DNA of 64,000 bases from Streptomyces sp. MUM 2J (GCF_022414535.1 NZ_JADWYM010000008.1:122038-186037), one strand, 5' to 3'; counted from the first letter of the stretch, positions 45,010-54,159 are shown. A program made the numbers and translations. The notes: generated by a model from the sequence alone, not told the origin.

Positions 45010-45915
45010 ATGGATGAACGCGCCGCGCCCGCTCCGGAGACCGGCGCCGGTCTGGACCGGCGCGCCGAGCTCAGCAAGTTCCTGCGGACCCGGCGTGCCC
45101 GGCTGAAGCCGCAGGACGTCGGGCTGCCGGACTTCGGCCGGCACCGCAGGGTGCCGGGACTGCGCCGGGAGGAGCTGGCGCAACTGGCCGGGGTGTCGGT
45201 GGCGTACTACACGCGGCTGGAGCAGGGCAACGGGCGCAACGTGTCGGCGGAGGTACTGGACGCCATCGCCCGCGCGCTGAGGCTGACGGACGCCGAACAC
45301 GCGCATCTGACGCACCTGGCGAAGCCGAAGCAGCACAAGAAGAAGCCGGCGGCCCGGCAGCAGCACGTGCGTTCCGCGCTGCCGCAGTTGCTGGACGCGA
45401 TGGACGGCGTCCCGGCGTACGTCGTGGGGCGGCGCACGGAGATCCTGGCGTGGAACCGGATGGCGGCGGCGGTCTTCGGCGACTGGTCGCAGCTTCCGGT
45501 GGAGGAGCGGAACTGGGCGCGGCTGGTGTTCCTGCGACCCGAGTACCGGGACCTGTTCGTGAACTGGGAGCAGAAGGCCATCGACATCGTGGCCGTGCTG
45601 CGCATGGACGCCGGCTGCTACCCGGACGACCCGCGGCTGTCCGCCCTCGTGGGCGAGCTGTCGGTGAAGAGCGAGGACTTCCGCCGGCTGTGGGCGACGC
45701 ACGACGTCAAGGACAAGAACCACGGTCTCAAGCGCCTGCGTCACCCGCTGGTCGGCGAGGTGGACCTGCATTTCGAGTCGCTCAGGCTGACGGACGGCTC
45801 CGACCAGAGCCTCGTCACCTACCACGCCGAGCCGGGCTCCGCCTCGGCCGAGGCGCTGCGGCTGCTGGCGAGCTGGGGCGCGGACGCGACCCGCGCCGGG
45901 AGCACGGCACCGTAG
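45010..45915 (+). CDS. XRE family regulator with MmyB-like ligand domain
   Basis: A 301-residue protein. Residues about 15-90 hold the helix-turn-helix (RRVPGLRREELAQLAGVSVA, YYTRLEQGNG), and the C-terminal two thirds form the MmyB-like PAS-type domain (ILAWNRMAAAVFGDWS, VEERNWARLVFLRPEYRDLF) that may bind a fatty acid or similar ligand. It is divergent from the alcohol dehydrogenase gene. ATG 45010 is the first start in frame with the conserved domain; no clear SD is present. Confidence 0.88.
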   Translation: MDERAAPAPETGAGLDRRAELSKFLRTRRARLKPQDVGLPDFGRHRRVPGLRREELAQLAGVSVAYYTRLEQGNGRNVSAEVLDAIARALRLTDAEHAHLTHLAKPKQHKKKPAARQQHVRSALPQLLDAMDGVPAYVVGRRTEILAWNRMAAAVFGDWSQLPVEERNWARLVFLRPEYRDLFVNWEQKAIDIVAVLRMDAGCYPDDPRLSALVGELSVKSEDFRRLWATHDVKDKNHGLKRLRHPLVGEVDLHFESLRLTDGSDQSLVTYHAEPGSASAEALRLLASWGADATRAGSTAP

Positions 45916-46099
45916 ACCGCCGACGCGGTGAAGGCCCGGGGCCGGCCGGGTCCGCCGGTGCCGGGGCGTTCCGCCCGCCTCGGTGCCGCGTCGCCCCCGG
46001 GTACCGGGGCCTTCCGGCGCGCAGTGCGCCTCGGGTGGCGACGGTGGTGCGTCGCCCCCTCGGTTCCGGGGCACCTGCCCGACTCGGTGCCGCGGTCCG

Positions 46100-46783
46100 C
46101 TACGGCGCGGCGTTCTCGCGAACCGTGATGCTCCCCTTGCGGATGGTCGCGAGCCGCGGGGCCTTCCGGGCGATCGCGGAGTCGTGGGTGACCATGACGA
46201 ACGTCAGGCCCAGTTCCTTCCACATGCGTTCGAGCACGTCCATGATCTCGTCGCGCATGCCCTCGTCGAGGTTGCCCGTGGGCTCGTCGGCGAGCAGCAC
46301 CTTCGGCTGCTTCACGAGCGCACGGGCGATGGCGACGCGCTGCTGCTGCCCGCCGGACATCTCGCCGGGCAGGTGCCCGAGCCGCTCGCCCAGACCGACC
46401 GACCCCAGTGCCTCGGCGGCCCGTTCACGGCGCTCCTTCGCCTTGATGCCGAGGGGTACGAGCGCGGTCTCGACGTTCTCCTGCGCGGTGAGGGTGGGGA
46501 TGAGGTTGAAGGACTGGAAGACGAAGCCGATGTTCTCGCTGCGCACCCTGGTGAGCCGGGCCTCGGGCAGCCTGGCCAGGTCGGTGCCGTCGAGGACGAC
46601 TTCACCGGAGGTGGGCCGGTCCAGGCCGCCGAGCATCTGCAGCAGCGTGGACTTGCCGCCGCCGGTGGGGCCCTGGATGACGAGGCGGTCGCCGTCGGCG
46701 ATGGTCAGGTCGACGCCGTTCAGGGCGTGCACGGCTTCCTTGCCGCGGGTGTAGAGCTTGGTGACGTTTCTGAGTTCGTACAC
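46100..46783 (-). CDS. ABC transporter ATP-binding protein (LolD/MacB type)
   Basis: A 227-residue ATPase: Walker A GPTGGGKSTL, Q-loop FVFQSFNLIPTL, signature MSGGQQQRVAIARAL, Walker B VLLADEPTGNLD, switch His in MVTHDS. It starts at GTG 46783, 51 nt after the permease gene with which it forms a MacB-like mechanotransmission exporter. Such systems in streptomycetes answer to envelope stress or antibiotics. Confidence 0.92.
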   Translation of the reverse strand: MYELRNVTKLYTRGKEAVHALNGVDLTIADGDRLVIQGPTGGGKSTLLQMLGGLDRPTSGEVVLDGTDLARLPEARLTRVRSENIGFVFQSFNLIPTLTAQENVETALVPLGIKAKERRERAAEALGSVGLGERLGHLPGEMSGGQQQRVAIARALVKQPKVLLADEPTGNLDEGMRDEIMDVLERMWKELGLTFVMVTHDSAIARKAPRLATIRKGSITVRENAAP

Positions 46784-46834
46784 GGGTGGGTCAACTCCAT
46801 TGCCGGTAGGGGTGGTCGGGGTGTCCGGGGCGGT

Positions 46835-48280
46835 CTACCCGACCCGGCGAAGGGCGTCGGCCGGACGCAGCCGGGACGCCCGCCAGCCGCCGAAGGCGCC
46901 GGCGACGAGTCCGCCCGCCACCGCGAGTCCCACCGCGAGGACCACCGTGGCCGGGCTCACGGGCGCGGTCAGCGCGACGTCGAGGGTCCGGCTCGCCGCC
47001 CCTCGGCCCGGTCCGCCGAAGCCGCCGCGCCCGCCGAAGCCACCGCCGGCGCCGCCACCGCCGAGCCGGGCCTGGAGCGTGGGGCTGGCGGCCGTCACCG
47101 CGTAGGCGCCCGCGAGGCCGAGGGCGATGCCGAGGACGCCGCCGAGCAGCCCGTTGACGATCGCTTCACCGACGACCTGCCGGGTCACCCGGCCGGACTT
47201 CCAGCCCAGCGCCTTGAGCGTGCCGAACTCGCGGACGCGCCGGGACACGGCCGAGGAGGTCAGCAGACCGGCGACCAGGAACGCGGCGACCAGCACCACG
47301 ATCGACAGCCACGTGCCGACGGTGGTGGCGAGGGAGGAGGCGGTCGACAGTGACCCGGAGACGGTGTCGGCGAGATCGGCGGAGGTCGTCACGGTCGTCC
47401 CCGAGACGTTCTTCTGGATCGCCGACTTCACGCTGTCGATCTTCTGGGAGTCGGTCGCCTTGACGTAGATGGTGGTGACCTTGTCCGCGGAGTCGGCGAG
47501 TGTCTGTGCCTGCTTGAGCGGGATGTAGACGTTGGCCGCGGCGTCGCCGCTGTCCGCGGTGGCGATGCCGATCACCGAGAACGCGGTGCCCTTGATGGTG
47601 ACGGTGGAGCCGGCCTTGAGGCTCTTCTCCTTGGCGTAGGCGGAGTCGACGACGGCGACCTTGCCGTCGGTCTCCGACGTCGTGAACGTGCGACCGCTGG
47701 TGATCTCGGAACTGGTCAGCGGGCCGAGGGCGGGCTTGGTGACGTCGGTGCCGAAGACGGAGTAGTTGTTGACGTCGAACTCGGCGCCGCCGCCCTTCAC
47801 TTCACCGCTGGGCTGCCCGCCGCCCCGGCCCCGGCCGGTGTCGCCGCTGCCGTTCTGCTCGAACCGGCCGCGCGTGAACTGCCCGCTGACCTTGACGACC
47901 TGGAGGTTCAGCCCGCCGGCCGCGTCCGCGACGCCCTTCTGGTCGCCGACGTCGGTCACGGTGGCGGCGGACAGGGTCTGGAAGCCGCGCACCATGACGC
48001 GGTCGCTGCTCTGCTCCTCGTCCGAGTCGTCGTCCCGGGCGTCGAACTGGAAGCGGGGCCGCTGCGAGCCGTCCGCCGTCGGAGAGGCGGCCTTGGTGAC
48101 CGTCATGTCCGTGCCCAGGCCGTACAACGACTGCAGAACCCTGTCCTGCGCCTTCCCCATGCCTGAGGACACGGAGTCGACCACGATGACCAGCGCGATG
48201 CCCAGGGCGAGTCCGGAGGCGACGACGAGGGCCGCCTTTCTGCGGCGGCGCAGTTCGCGCCTCAGGTAGGTGAAGAACAT
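46835..48280 (-). CDS. FtsX/MacB-type ABC permease
   Basis: A 481-residue permease: one N-terminal helix (AALVVASGLALGIALVIVVD), a large extracytoplasmic domain of about 250 residues with a Gly/Gln-rich insert near 150-170, and three C-terminal helices with the FtsX signature (RRVREFGTLKALGWKSGRVT). A long Gly/Arg-rich loop (RLGGGGAGGGFGGRGGFGG) lies before the last helix. The ATG at 48280 lies 7 nt after TAGCTT with no SD, which suggests a leaderless transcript. It leads the operon with the ATPase. Confidence 0.9.
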   Translation of the reverse strand: MFFTYLRRELRRRRKAALVVASGLALGIALVIVVDSVSSGMGKAQDRVLQSLYGLGTDMTVTKAASPTADGSQRPRFQFDARDDDSDEEQSSDRVMVRGFQTLSAATVTDVGDQKGVADAAGGLNLQVVKVSGQFTRGRFEQNGSGDTGRGRGGGQPSGEVKGGGAEFDVNNYSVFGTDVTKPALGPLTSSEITSGRTFTTSETDGKVAVVDSAYAKEKSLKAGSTVTIKGTAFSVIGIATADSGDAAANVYIPLKQAQTLADSADKVTTIYVKATDSQKIDSVKSAIQKNVSGTTVTTSADLADTVSGSLSTASSLATTVGTWLSIVVLVAAFLVAGLLTSSAVSRRVREFGTLKALGWKSGRVTRQVVGEAIVNGLLGGVLGIALGLAGAYAVTAASPTLQARLGGGGAGGGFGGRGGFGGPGRGAASRTLDVALTAPVSPATVVLAVGLAVAGGLVAGAFGGWRASRLRPADALRRVG

Positions 48281-48287
48281 GCGCGGC

Positions 48288-48341
48288 AAGCTAGGGAGGG
48301 CGCGTGACGAAGGAATAAGGCCGACATAAGAGAACGATGAG
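48288..48341 (-). promoter_or_regulatory. Leaderless promoter with three 11-bp phased direct repeats
   Basis: Read leftward: CTCAT (48341-48337), CTTAT (48330-48326), CTTAT (48319-48315), each 11 bp apart, then TAGCTT (48293-48288) seven nt before the ATG. Helically phased half-sites upstream of a -10 box are typical of OmpR/PhoP-family response regulators. The remaining part of the gap up to 48683 holds no supported gene. Confidence 0.5.
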
Positions 48342-48683
48342 AAAGGCTCACGAGCCGTCGGCGGGAGGCGTCGGACGAGGGCCGCGCCGGCCCCAGGACT
48401 CCGGCGGAACCCGTCGTGCGGCACCGGAGACCACCGTCGGTCGGGCACCACGGGCACCTGCCCGGCAGCACGGGGCCACCCGTCGTCGGCCCCCGTCACC
48501 GCCTGCCCCCGCGCCGGCCGGGCGGCCGCGCCGCGGCTCCTCATGAACCGCCCTCCGCGTCGGACGGCGCCCCCTCCGTCGCGGAGGGCCCGCGTCCTCC
48601 CCCTCGGTGACGACGGCGGCACTGGTCCACCTGTTCGCCACACCAATGCCCCATTTCTCCAAAAACGTCCCTAGCCTGGAGGG

Positions 48684-49853
48684 ATGGGCGAGGACAGGCG
48701 GCTGGCGTCGGTCGTGGCGTTGGCGCAGGGGATGGCCGCGGCGCACACTCCGCGGGAGTCATGGCGGGCGGCGGCCCTCGGGGCGTGCCGGGCGCTGACG
48801 GGGAGCTTCGCCGCGCTGTCGGTGTGGGAGCGGGAGCTGGGACGGCTGCGGGTCCTGGTCAACGTGGGCGACCGGGCGCCCCACGAGGAGGAGTTCCCGG
48901 AGGACGAGGCCTATCCGGTCCACCAGTTCCCCGAGATCACCGAGTTCCTGCACGAGCGGTGGGTCGGCGGGGGCGGCCCCGGCGCCTGGGTCGAGACGGC
49001 GGAGGGACCTGCCGCGGGGCAGCCCGGCTACTGCCACCAGCGGGTCGCGGCCCTGCGGCGGCGCGGGCGCGGCTGCTGCGTCGTCGCGCCGATCGTGCTG
49101 CACGGCCGCGCCTGGGGCGAGCTGTACGTGGCGCGCTCGGTCGGCGCGTCCGTGTTCGACCGCCACGACGCCGACTTCGCCACCGTCCTGGCCGCCGTCG
49201 TGGCCGCCGGTCTCGCCCAGACCGAGCGCCTGGAGGAGGCCCGTCGGCTGGCCTTCACGGACGCGCTCACCGGGCTCGCCAACCGCCGCGCCGTCGATGT
49301 GCGTCTGGAGGAGGCGGTCGAGCGGCACCGGCGCGACGGCAGCGTGATCAGCCTGGTGGTCTGCGACCTCAACGGGCTCAAGCGGGTCAACGACACCCTC
49401 GGGCACGCCGTCGGCGACCGGCTGCTGGAACGGTTCGGCTCGGTGCTGTCGCTGTGCGGGGCCATGCTGCCCGGTGCGCTGGCCGCACGCCTCGGCGGCG
49501 ACGAGTTCTGCCTGCTCGTGGTCGGACCACCCGCCGGTGACGTGGTCAAGACCGCCGAGGAGCTGTGCCGGCGGGCCGGTGAGCTGGCCCTCGGGGACGG
49601 TGTGGCGTGCGGAGTCGCCTCCACCGACGAGGCCGTCGGGCCGGTGCGCAGCGCCCGCCGGCTGTTCCGGCTCGCGGACGCCGCCCAGTACCAGGCCAAG
49701 GCCCGGCGGGCCGACCGTCCCGTCGTCGCCGGGCGGGAAGGGCCGGACGACCCCGTGGTACGGCTCGCCGACGCGCCGTCCGAGCCACAGACACCCGAGC
49801 GGCGCCGCTTCCGCGGACGCCGCGGGGACGAGGACGCCGGCCCTCCCGCGTGA
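48684..49853 (+). CDS. GAF-GGDEF diguanylate cyclase
   Basis: A 389-residue cytoplasmic protein with an N-terminal GAF domain (about 5-180) and a GGDEF domain (about 185-350). The active-site signature LGGDEF is intact (Gly271-Phe275), and the substrate-binding DALTGLANRR and DLNGLKRVNDTLGH segments are present, so it should make c-di-GMP, the messenger that holds BldD on DNA and delays sporulation. No EAL domain. An Arg/Asp-rich tail ends the protein. Its position next to hutH fits a conserved streptomycete cyclase (I recall the name CdgE, not verified). Confidence 0.9.
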   Translation: MGEDRRLASVVALAQGMAAAHTPRESWRAAALGACRALTGSFAALSVWERELGRLRVLVNVGDRAPHEEEFPEDEAYPVHQFPEITEFLHERWVGGGGPGAWVETAEGPAAGQPGYCHQRVAALRRRGRGCCVVAPIVLHGRAWGELYVARSVGASVFDRHDADFATVLAAVVAAGLAQTERLEEARRLAFTDALTGLANRRAVDVRLEEAVERHRRDGSVISLVVCDLNGLKRVNDTLGHAVGDRLLERFGSVLSLCGAMLPGALAARLGGDEFCLLVVGPPAGDVVKTAEELCRRAGELALGDGVACGVASTDEAVGPVRSARRLFRLADAAQYQAKARRADRPVVAGREGPDDPVVRLADAPSEPQTPERRRFRGRRGDEDAGPPA

Positions 49854-49881
49854 CCTGCCCGGCCAGGTGACCTGCCCGCGC

Positions 49882-49916
49882 CACACGGGCGCCCGAGCGG
49901 CGCGGGCGCCCGTGTG
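49882..49916 (+). terminator. Terminator after the diguanylate cyclase gene
   Basis: A perfect 14-bp stem (49882-49895 with 49903-49916) and a 7-nt loop. Confidence 0.75.
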
Positions 49917-49950
49917 ACCTACCTGTAAGGGGCGGACCCGGCCGCCACTG

Positions 49951-49979
49951 GTGACATCTTCATCTTCACTGCGTACGCT
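49951..49979 (+). promoter_or_regulatory. hutH promoter, probably leaderless
   Basis: GTGACA (49951-49956), a 17-nt spacer and TACGCT (49974-49979) are followed after 7 nt by the hutH ATG, with no ribosome site. Transcription should start at or next to the A of the start codon. Confidence 0.6.
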
Positions 49980-49986
49980 CCTGAAT

Positions 49987-51531
49987 ATGGATATGCACAC
50001 TGTGGTGGTGGGGACGTCCGGGGTGACCGCGTCCGACGTTCTCGCGGTGGCGCGCGACGGCGCCCGCGTCGAGCTGGCCGAGGAGGCGGTGGCGGCCCTG
50101 ACCGCGGCCCGCGAGATCGTGGACGCGCTGGCGGCCAAGCCTGACCCCGTCTACGGCGTCTCCACCGGCTTCGGCGCCCTGGCCACCCGCCACATCAGCC
50201 AGGAGCTGCGCACCCAACTCCAGCGCAACATCGTCCGCTCGCACGCCGCCGGCATGGGCCCGCGGGTCGAGCGGGAGGTCGTACGGGCGCTGATGTTCCT
50301 GCGGCTGAAGACCGTCTGCTCGGGGCACACCGGCGTCCGCCCCGGGGTCGCGCAGACCATGGCCGACATCCTGAACGCCGGCATCACGCCCGTCGTGCAC
50401 GAGTACGGCTCCCTCGGCTGCTCCGGCGACCTGGCCCCGCTGTCCCACTGTGCCCTGACACTCATGGGCGAGGGTGAGGCCGAGGGCCCGGACGGGGTCG
50501 TGAAGCCCGCCGCCGAACTCCTGGCCGCGCACGGCATCGAGCCCGTCGAGCTGCGCGAGAAGGAGGGCCTGGCCCTCCTCAACGGCACCGACGGCATGCT
50601 CGGCATGCTGGTGATGGCCCTGGCCGACCTGGACACCCTCTACAAGTCCGCGGACATCACCGCCGCCCTGTCCCTGGAGGCCCTGCTCGGCACCGACAAG
50701 GTGCTCGCACCCGAGCTGCACGCCATCCGCCCGCACCCCGGCCAGGGCACCGCCGCGGCCAACATGCTCGCCGTGCTGAAGGGCTCCTGCCTGACCGGGC
50801 ACCACCAGGACGACGCCCCACGGGTCCAGGACGCCTACTCCGTGCGCTGCGCCCCGCAGGTGGCCGGTGCCGGGCGGGACACGATGGCCCACGCCCGGCT
50901 GGTCGCCGAACGCGAGCTGGCGTCGGCGGTCGACAATCCGGTGGTGCTGCCCGACGGCCGGGTCGAGTCCAACGGCAACTTCCACGGCGCGCCCGTGGCG
51001 TACGTGCTGGACTTCCTCGCCATCGCCGCCGCCGACCTCGCCTCCATCGCCGAGCGGCGCACCGACCGCCTGCTGGACAAGAACCGCAGCCACGGGCTGC
51101 CGCCGTTCCTCGCCGACGACGCGGGCGTCGACTCCGGTCTGATGATCGCCCAGTACACCCAGGCGGCACTGGTCAGCGAGATGAAGCGGCTGGCCGTCCC
51201 GGCGTCGGCGGATTCGATCCCGTCCTCCGCCATGCAGGAGGACCACGTGTCCATGGGGTGGTCGGCGGCGCGCAAGCTGCGTACCGCGGTCGACAACCTC
51301 ACCCGGGTGATCGCCGTCGAGCTGTACGCCGCCGCACGCGCCGTCCAGCTGCGCGAGGGCCTGACGCCGGCCCCGGCCTCGCAGGCCGTCATCGAGGCCG
51401 TGCGCGCCGCCGGGGTGGAGGGCCCGGGCCCGGACCGGTTCCTGGCTCCCGACCTCGCCGCCGCCGACGCGTTCGTGCGTGCCGGACGGCTGGTCGCGGC
51501 GGCGGAGTCCGTCACCGGCCCGCTCGGCTAG
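49987..51531 (+). CDS. hutH: Histidine ammonia-lyase
   Basis: A 514-residue MIO-dependent lyase that turns histidine into urocanate. The MIO cofactor forms from Cys145-Ser146-Gly147 in GSLGCSGDLAPL; the Cys (usually Ala elsewhere) is normal for streptomycete HutH as I recall. Other family blocks: YGVSTGFGALATR with the catalytic Tyr, LLNGTDGM, QDAYSVRCAPQV and SSAMQEDHVSMG. ATG 49987 (MDMHT) is placed 7 nt after a -10 box. Being single and not part of a hut operon is usual in this genus. Confidence 0.95.
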   Translation: MDMHTVVVGTSGVTASDVLAVARDGARVELAEEAVAALTAAREIVDALAAKPDPVYGVSTGFGALATRHISQELRTQLQRNIVRSHAAGMGPRVEREVVRALMFLRLKTVCSGHTGVRPGVAQTMADILNAGITPVVHEYGSLGCSGDLAPLSHCALTLMGEGEAEGPDGVVKPAAELLAAHGIEPVELREKEGLALLNGTDGMLGMLVMALADLDTLYKSADITAALSLEALLGTDKVLAPELHAIRPHPGQGTAAANMLAVLKGSCLTGHHQDDAPRVQDAYSVRCAPQVAGAGRDTMAHARLVAERELASAVDNPVVLPDGRVESNGNFHGAPVAYVLDFLAIAAADLASIAERRTDRLLDKNRSHGLPPFLADDAGVDSGLMIAQYTQAALVSEMKRLAVPASADSIPSSAMQEDHVSMGWSAARKLRTAVDNLTRVIAVELYAAARAVQLREGLTPAPASQAVIEAVRAAGVEGPGPDRFLAPDLAAADAFVRAGRLVAAAESVTGPLG

Positions 51532-51548
51532 CGCCGCAACGGCAACGT

Positions 51549-51581
51549 GGGCCCCGCCGGTGCATGCGCCCGGTGGGGCCC
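51549..51581 (+). terminator. Terminator after hutH
   Basis: A 12-bp stem with one G-U pair (51549-51560 with 51570-51581) begins about 17 nt past the stop codon. Confidence 0.65.
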
Positions 51582-51609
51582 GCACCACGCTGTGGCCGAC
51601 ACGCGGCCC

Positions 51610-51855
51610 GGGCGGCGGAGCGTCCCCTCGCCGTCCATGTCGACGGCGAGGCGAACGCGACGGACTCGTCGCCCTGCTCGACGCCCCTCTCCGGGCGACT
51701 TTGGTGATCTTGGAGCTCTCGCCACCGACGGTCGGCCCGTAGCCTCCGGCACAGGCCTTCAGACCGTCCGGGACGGCCTTCGCCGTCCGCTCGGCACCGC
51801 CGCCGTCGTCCGAGGACAGCCCCACGAACGTCGGGTCGGCGTCGATGGCGTCCCC
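51610..51855 (-). pseudogene. Possible frameshifted remnant of a secreted/lipoprotein sensor-type gene
   Basis: Reading leftward from about 51855, protein-like segments appear in successive frames: SSDDGGGAERTAKAVPDGLK, then CAGGYGPTVGGESSKITKV in one frame, GDESVAFAS in a second, and AVDMDGEGTL in a third. They recall the beta-rich ectodomain of streptomycete sensor-domain lipoproteins. No start codon with ribosome site opens the frame (it follows a TAG), so this looks like the decayed 3' end of a gene. The rest of 51532-51946 is the hutH terminator and otherwise blank. Similarity is judged by eye only. Confidence 0.35.
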
Positions 51856-51946
51856 CTATGAGCTTTCCGTCAAAGAAGCGTCAAGCCGATTGGGAATCGC
51901 GGCATAGCGGTGTGATTCGACCGAATGCCCCTTGCTGCGGGGACCT

Positions 51947-52237
51947 TCAGAAACCCAGCCGTTCCCGGCGCACCGAATAGACCACGAAACCGGCGCCCAC
52001 CGCGAGGAAGAGGGTTCCGCCGACGACGTAGGGGGTGCTGTCGAAACTGCCGGTGTCGGCAAGGCGGGTACCGTCCACGCCGGTCGCGGAGTGGACCGCC
52101 GCGGCCGCGTCGACCTCGGTGGACTGCTCTCTCGCACCGCTGTCCTGCGTCGCGTTGGCGGACGGGACGAACCACAGGGCGCCCAGCAGGGTCGCCGCGG
52201 CAGTGGCGGTCAGCAACGGACGGCGAGCGGATGACAC
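51947..52237 (-). CDS. Small LAXTG (LADTG) sortase-anchored cell-wall protein
   Basis: A 96-residue secreted protein. A signal peptide (about 1-29, ending ANA) is followed by a 30-residue linker, then the sorting signal: LADTG at 59-63, a hydrophobic helix (YVVGGTLFLAVGAGFVVYSV, 70-89) and the tail RRERLGF. LAXTG is the motif recognised by class E sortases of streptomycetes, as in short chaplin-linked proteins, so the mature protein of about 33 residues should be attached to peptidoglycan. GTG 52237 has AAGGGGA upstream. The mature part is too short for an enzyme; its role is unknown. Confidence 0.8.
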   Translation of the reverse strand: MSSARRPLLTATAAATLLGALWFVPSANATQDSGAREQSTEVDAAAAVHSATGVDGTRLADTGSFDSTPYVVGGTLFLAVGAGFVVYSVRRERLGF

Positions 52238-52911
52238 GGAATATCGATCCCCTTGTGGCGCTGGTGAATTGGCCGTGTGGAGCGATGCTAATGAAAGGCG
52301 TGCGCCGCGGGAAAGCCGCGGGGGCGTTCTGCGGCGCACTCGGACGGTGAGCACTTCGAAGTCATCACGGTTTGTCCGTCTCAGGGTGGAGTCGGACACA
52401 CCCGGAAGGGAACCGGGGGCGGTGTGATGTAGGACACTACCCCCAGGCGCACTTCCGGCGCCATGTCGTCCGGGCTGGTCAGCGAGGTACCGAGGGGCGC
52501 ACCGCAACTCCGGCCGGTCCGGGGCGCCGCCGATCCGATCCGCCTCCCCCGAGGGGCGACGGGGACCTCGGCGGGGACGATGTCGACACCGGGGGCGGGA
52601 ACGGCGAGGATGACCGGCGGGCGGGAGACGCCCGCGGCGAAGGCACCGGCTGGACGTCTTGGGGAATTCGTGACCCCGAGCGGCAACCGCGGTGCCGCCT
52701 TCCGTCGTCTCAGGGGGCGCACGGACCGAGTCCCAGGGGGCGCATGGGCCACTGTCCGCGCCGTTCGCATCGGGCGGCGGCGCCGGTCGGACGTGGCGTG
52801 CCCCACACGGACGGAGAATGTGGAACGGGACCGACCGGCCGTAGCGTTGAAGATCTCGTCAACGGGGACTCTCGGGGTTTTGGGGATTCGGCAACGATGG
52901 AGAAGCGTGTG
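52238..52911. other. Gene-free stretch before the L,D-transpeptidase gene
   Basis: These 674 bp carry no frame with both a ribosome site and protein-like composition. They must hold the divergent promoters of the LADTG protein and the transpeptidase. I looked for a c-di-AMP (ydaO) riboswitch, common before wall-enzyme genes, but could not recognise one. Confidence 0.4.
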
Positions 52912-54159
52912 ATGACGGACAGCAAGCGGCGCAGGGGCCTGGTGGCCGCGTCCGCACTGCTCGGCGGTGTGCTGGTGCTCACGGCGTGTTCCGGTGGTGA
53001 CGACGGCGCCTCCGGCGGCGGTACCGACACCTCGCAGGCGAAGGTCGACGAGGCGGCAGCCCAGAAGACCTCCGAGGCCCAGATCAAGATCACGCCCGCG
53101 GACGGCTCGACCAACGCCTCCATCAACAACTCCGCCGCCGTGACGGTGACCAAGGGCACGCTGACGTCCGTCGCCATGACGACCGCCGACGGCACGACCG
53201 TCGCGGGCCAGCTGTCGTCCGACGGGACCAGCTGGAAGCCGTCCGGGCAGCTGAAGCGCTCCACGACCTACAAGGTGACCGCGGAGGCCAAGGACGCCGA
53301 CGGCCGGGTCGCCCACGAGAACGCGTCCTTCACCACGGTCTCCCCGTCCAACAGCTTCATAGGCAACTTCAGCCCCGAGAGCGGCTCCACGGTCGGCGTG
53401 GGCATGCCGGTGTCGATCACCTTCGACAAGGCCATCAGCAACAAGGCCGCCGTCCAGAAGGGCATCACCGTCACCTCCAGCAGCGGCCAGCAGGTCGCCT
53501 GCCACTGGTTCGGCGCCAACCGCATGGACTGCCGCCCGCAGGACTACTGGGCGGCGGGCTCCACGGTCACGCTGAAGCTCGCGCTCGACGGCGTCGAGGG
53601 CGCCGACGGCGTCTACGGCGTGCAGCAGAAGACGGTCACCTTCCACATCGGCCGCAACCAGGTCTCCTACGTCGACGCGAAGACCAAGCAGATGAAGGTC
53701 ACCCAGAACGGCAAGGTCATCAAGACCATCCCGATCTCCGCCGGCTCGCCCACGAACAAGACGTACCAGGGCCAGATGGTGATCTCCGAGAAGTTCGTCG
53801 AGACCCGGATGAACGGCGCGACGGTCGGCTTCACCGACGACGACGGCAAGGGCGAGTACGACATCAAGGACGTCCCGCACGCCATGCGCCTGACCCGCTC
53901 CGGCACCTTCATCCACGGCAACTACTGGGGCGCGCCGTCGGTCTTCGGCAGCGCCAACACCAGCCACGGCTGCGTCGGCCTGCAGGACAAGCAGGGCGCC
54001 GACGACCCGAACACCCCGGCCGCCTGGTTCTACGACCACTCGATCGTCGGCGACGTGGTCGTGATCTCCAACACCGGTGACAAGCAGGTCGCCCCGGACA
54101 ACGGCTACAACGGCTGGAACATGAGCTGGGCCGAGTGGACGGCGGGCTCCTCGGCCTGA
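52912..54159 (+). CDS. Lipoprotein L,D-transpeptidase (Ig-like + YkuD)
   Basis: A 415-residue lipoprotein with a lipobox LTAC (Cys26), a Gly/Asp-rich linker, two bacterial Ig-like domains (about 55-240) and a YkuD catalytic domain (about 245-385). The active site is seen as FIHGNYWGAPSVFG and SHGCVGLQD with His352 and Cys354. It makes 3-3 crosslinks in peptidoglycan outside the membrane. ATG 52912 is preferred because GGAGAAG lies 6 nt upstream; ATG 52897 is an alternative. A terminator follows the gene. Confidence 0.92.
   Translation: MTDSKRRRGLVAASALLGGVLVLTACSGGDDGASGGGTDTSQAKVDEAAAQKTSEAQIKITPADGSTNASINNSAAVTVTKGTLTSVAMTTADGTTVAGQLSSDGTSWKPSGQLKRSTTYKVTAEAKDADGRVAHENASFTTVSPSNSFIGNFSPESGSTVGVGMPVSITFDKAISNKAAVQKGITVTSSSGQQVACHWFGANRMDCRPQDYWAAGSTVTLKLALDGVEGADGVYGVQQKTVTFHIGRNQVSYVDAKTKQMKVTQNGKVIKTIPISAGSPTNKTYQGQMVISEKFVETRMNGATVGFTDDDGKGEYDIKDVPHAMRLTRSGTFIHGNYWGAPSVFGSANTSHGCVGLQDKQGADDPNTPAAWFYDHSIVGDVVVISNTGDKQVAPDNGYNGWNMSWAEWTAGSSA

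Noticed and set aside
52372..52911. Rightward open frames before the L,D-transpeptidase gene
   Set aside because: Arg/Gly/Pro-rich, no start site, not protein-like; the lipoprotein start at 52912 has a good ribosome site.
52238..52911. c-di-AMP riboswitch before a cell-wall enzyme gene
   Set aside because: I could not recognise the conserved ydaO core; a covariance-model search (Infernal, RF00379) would settle it.
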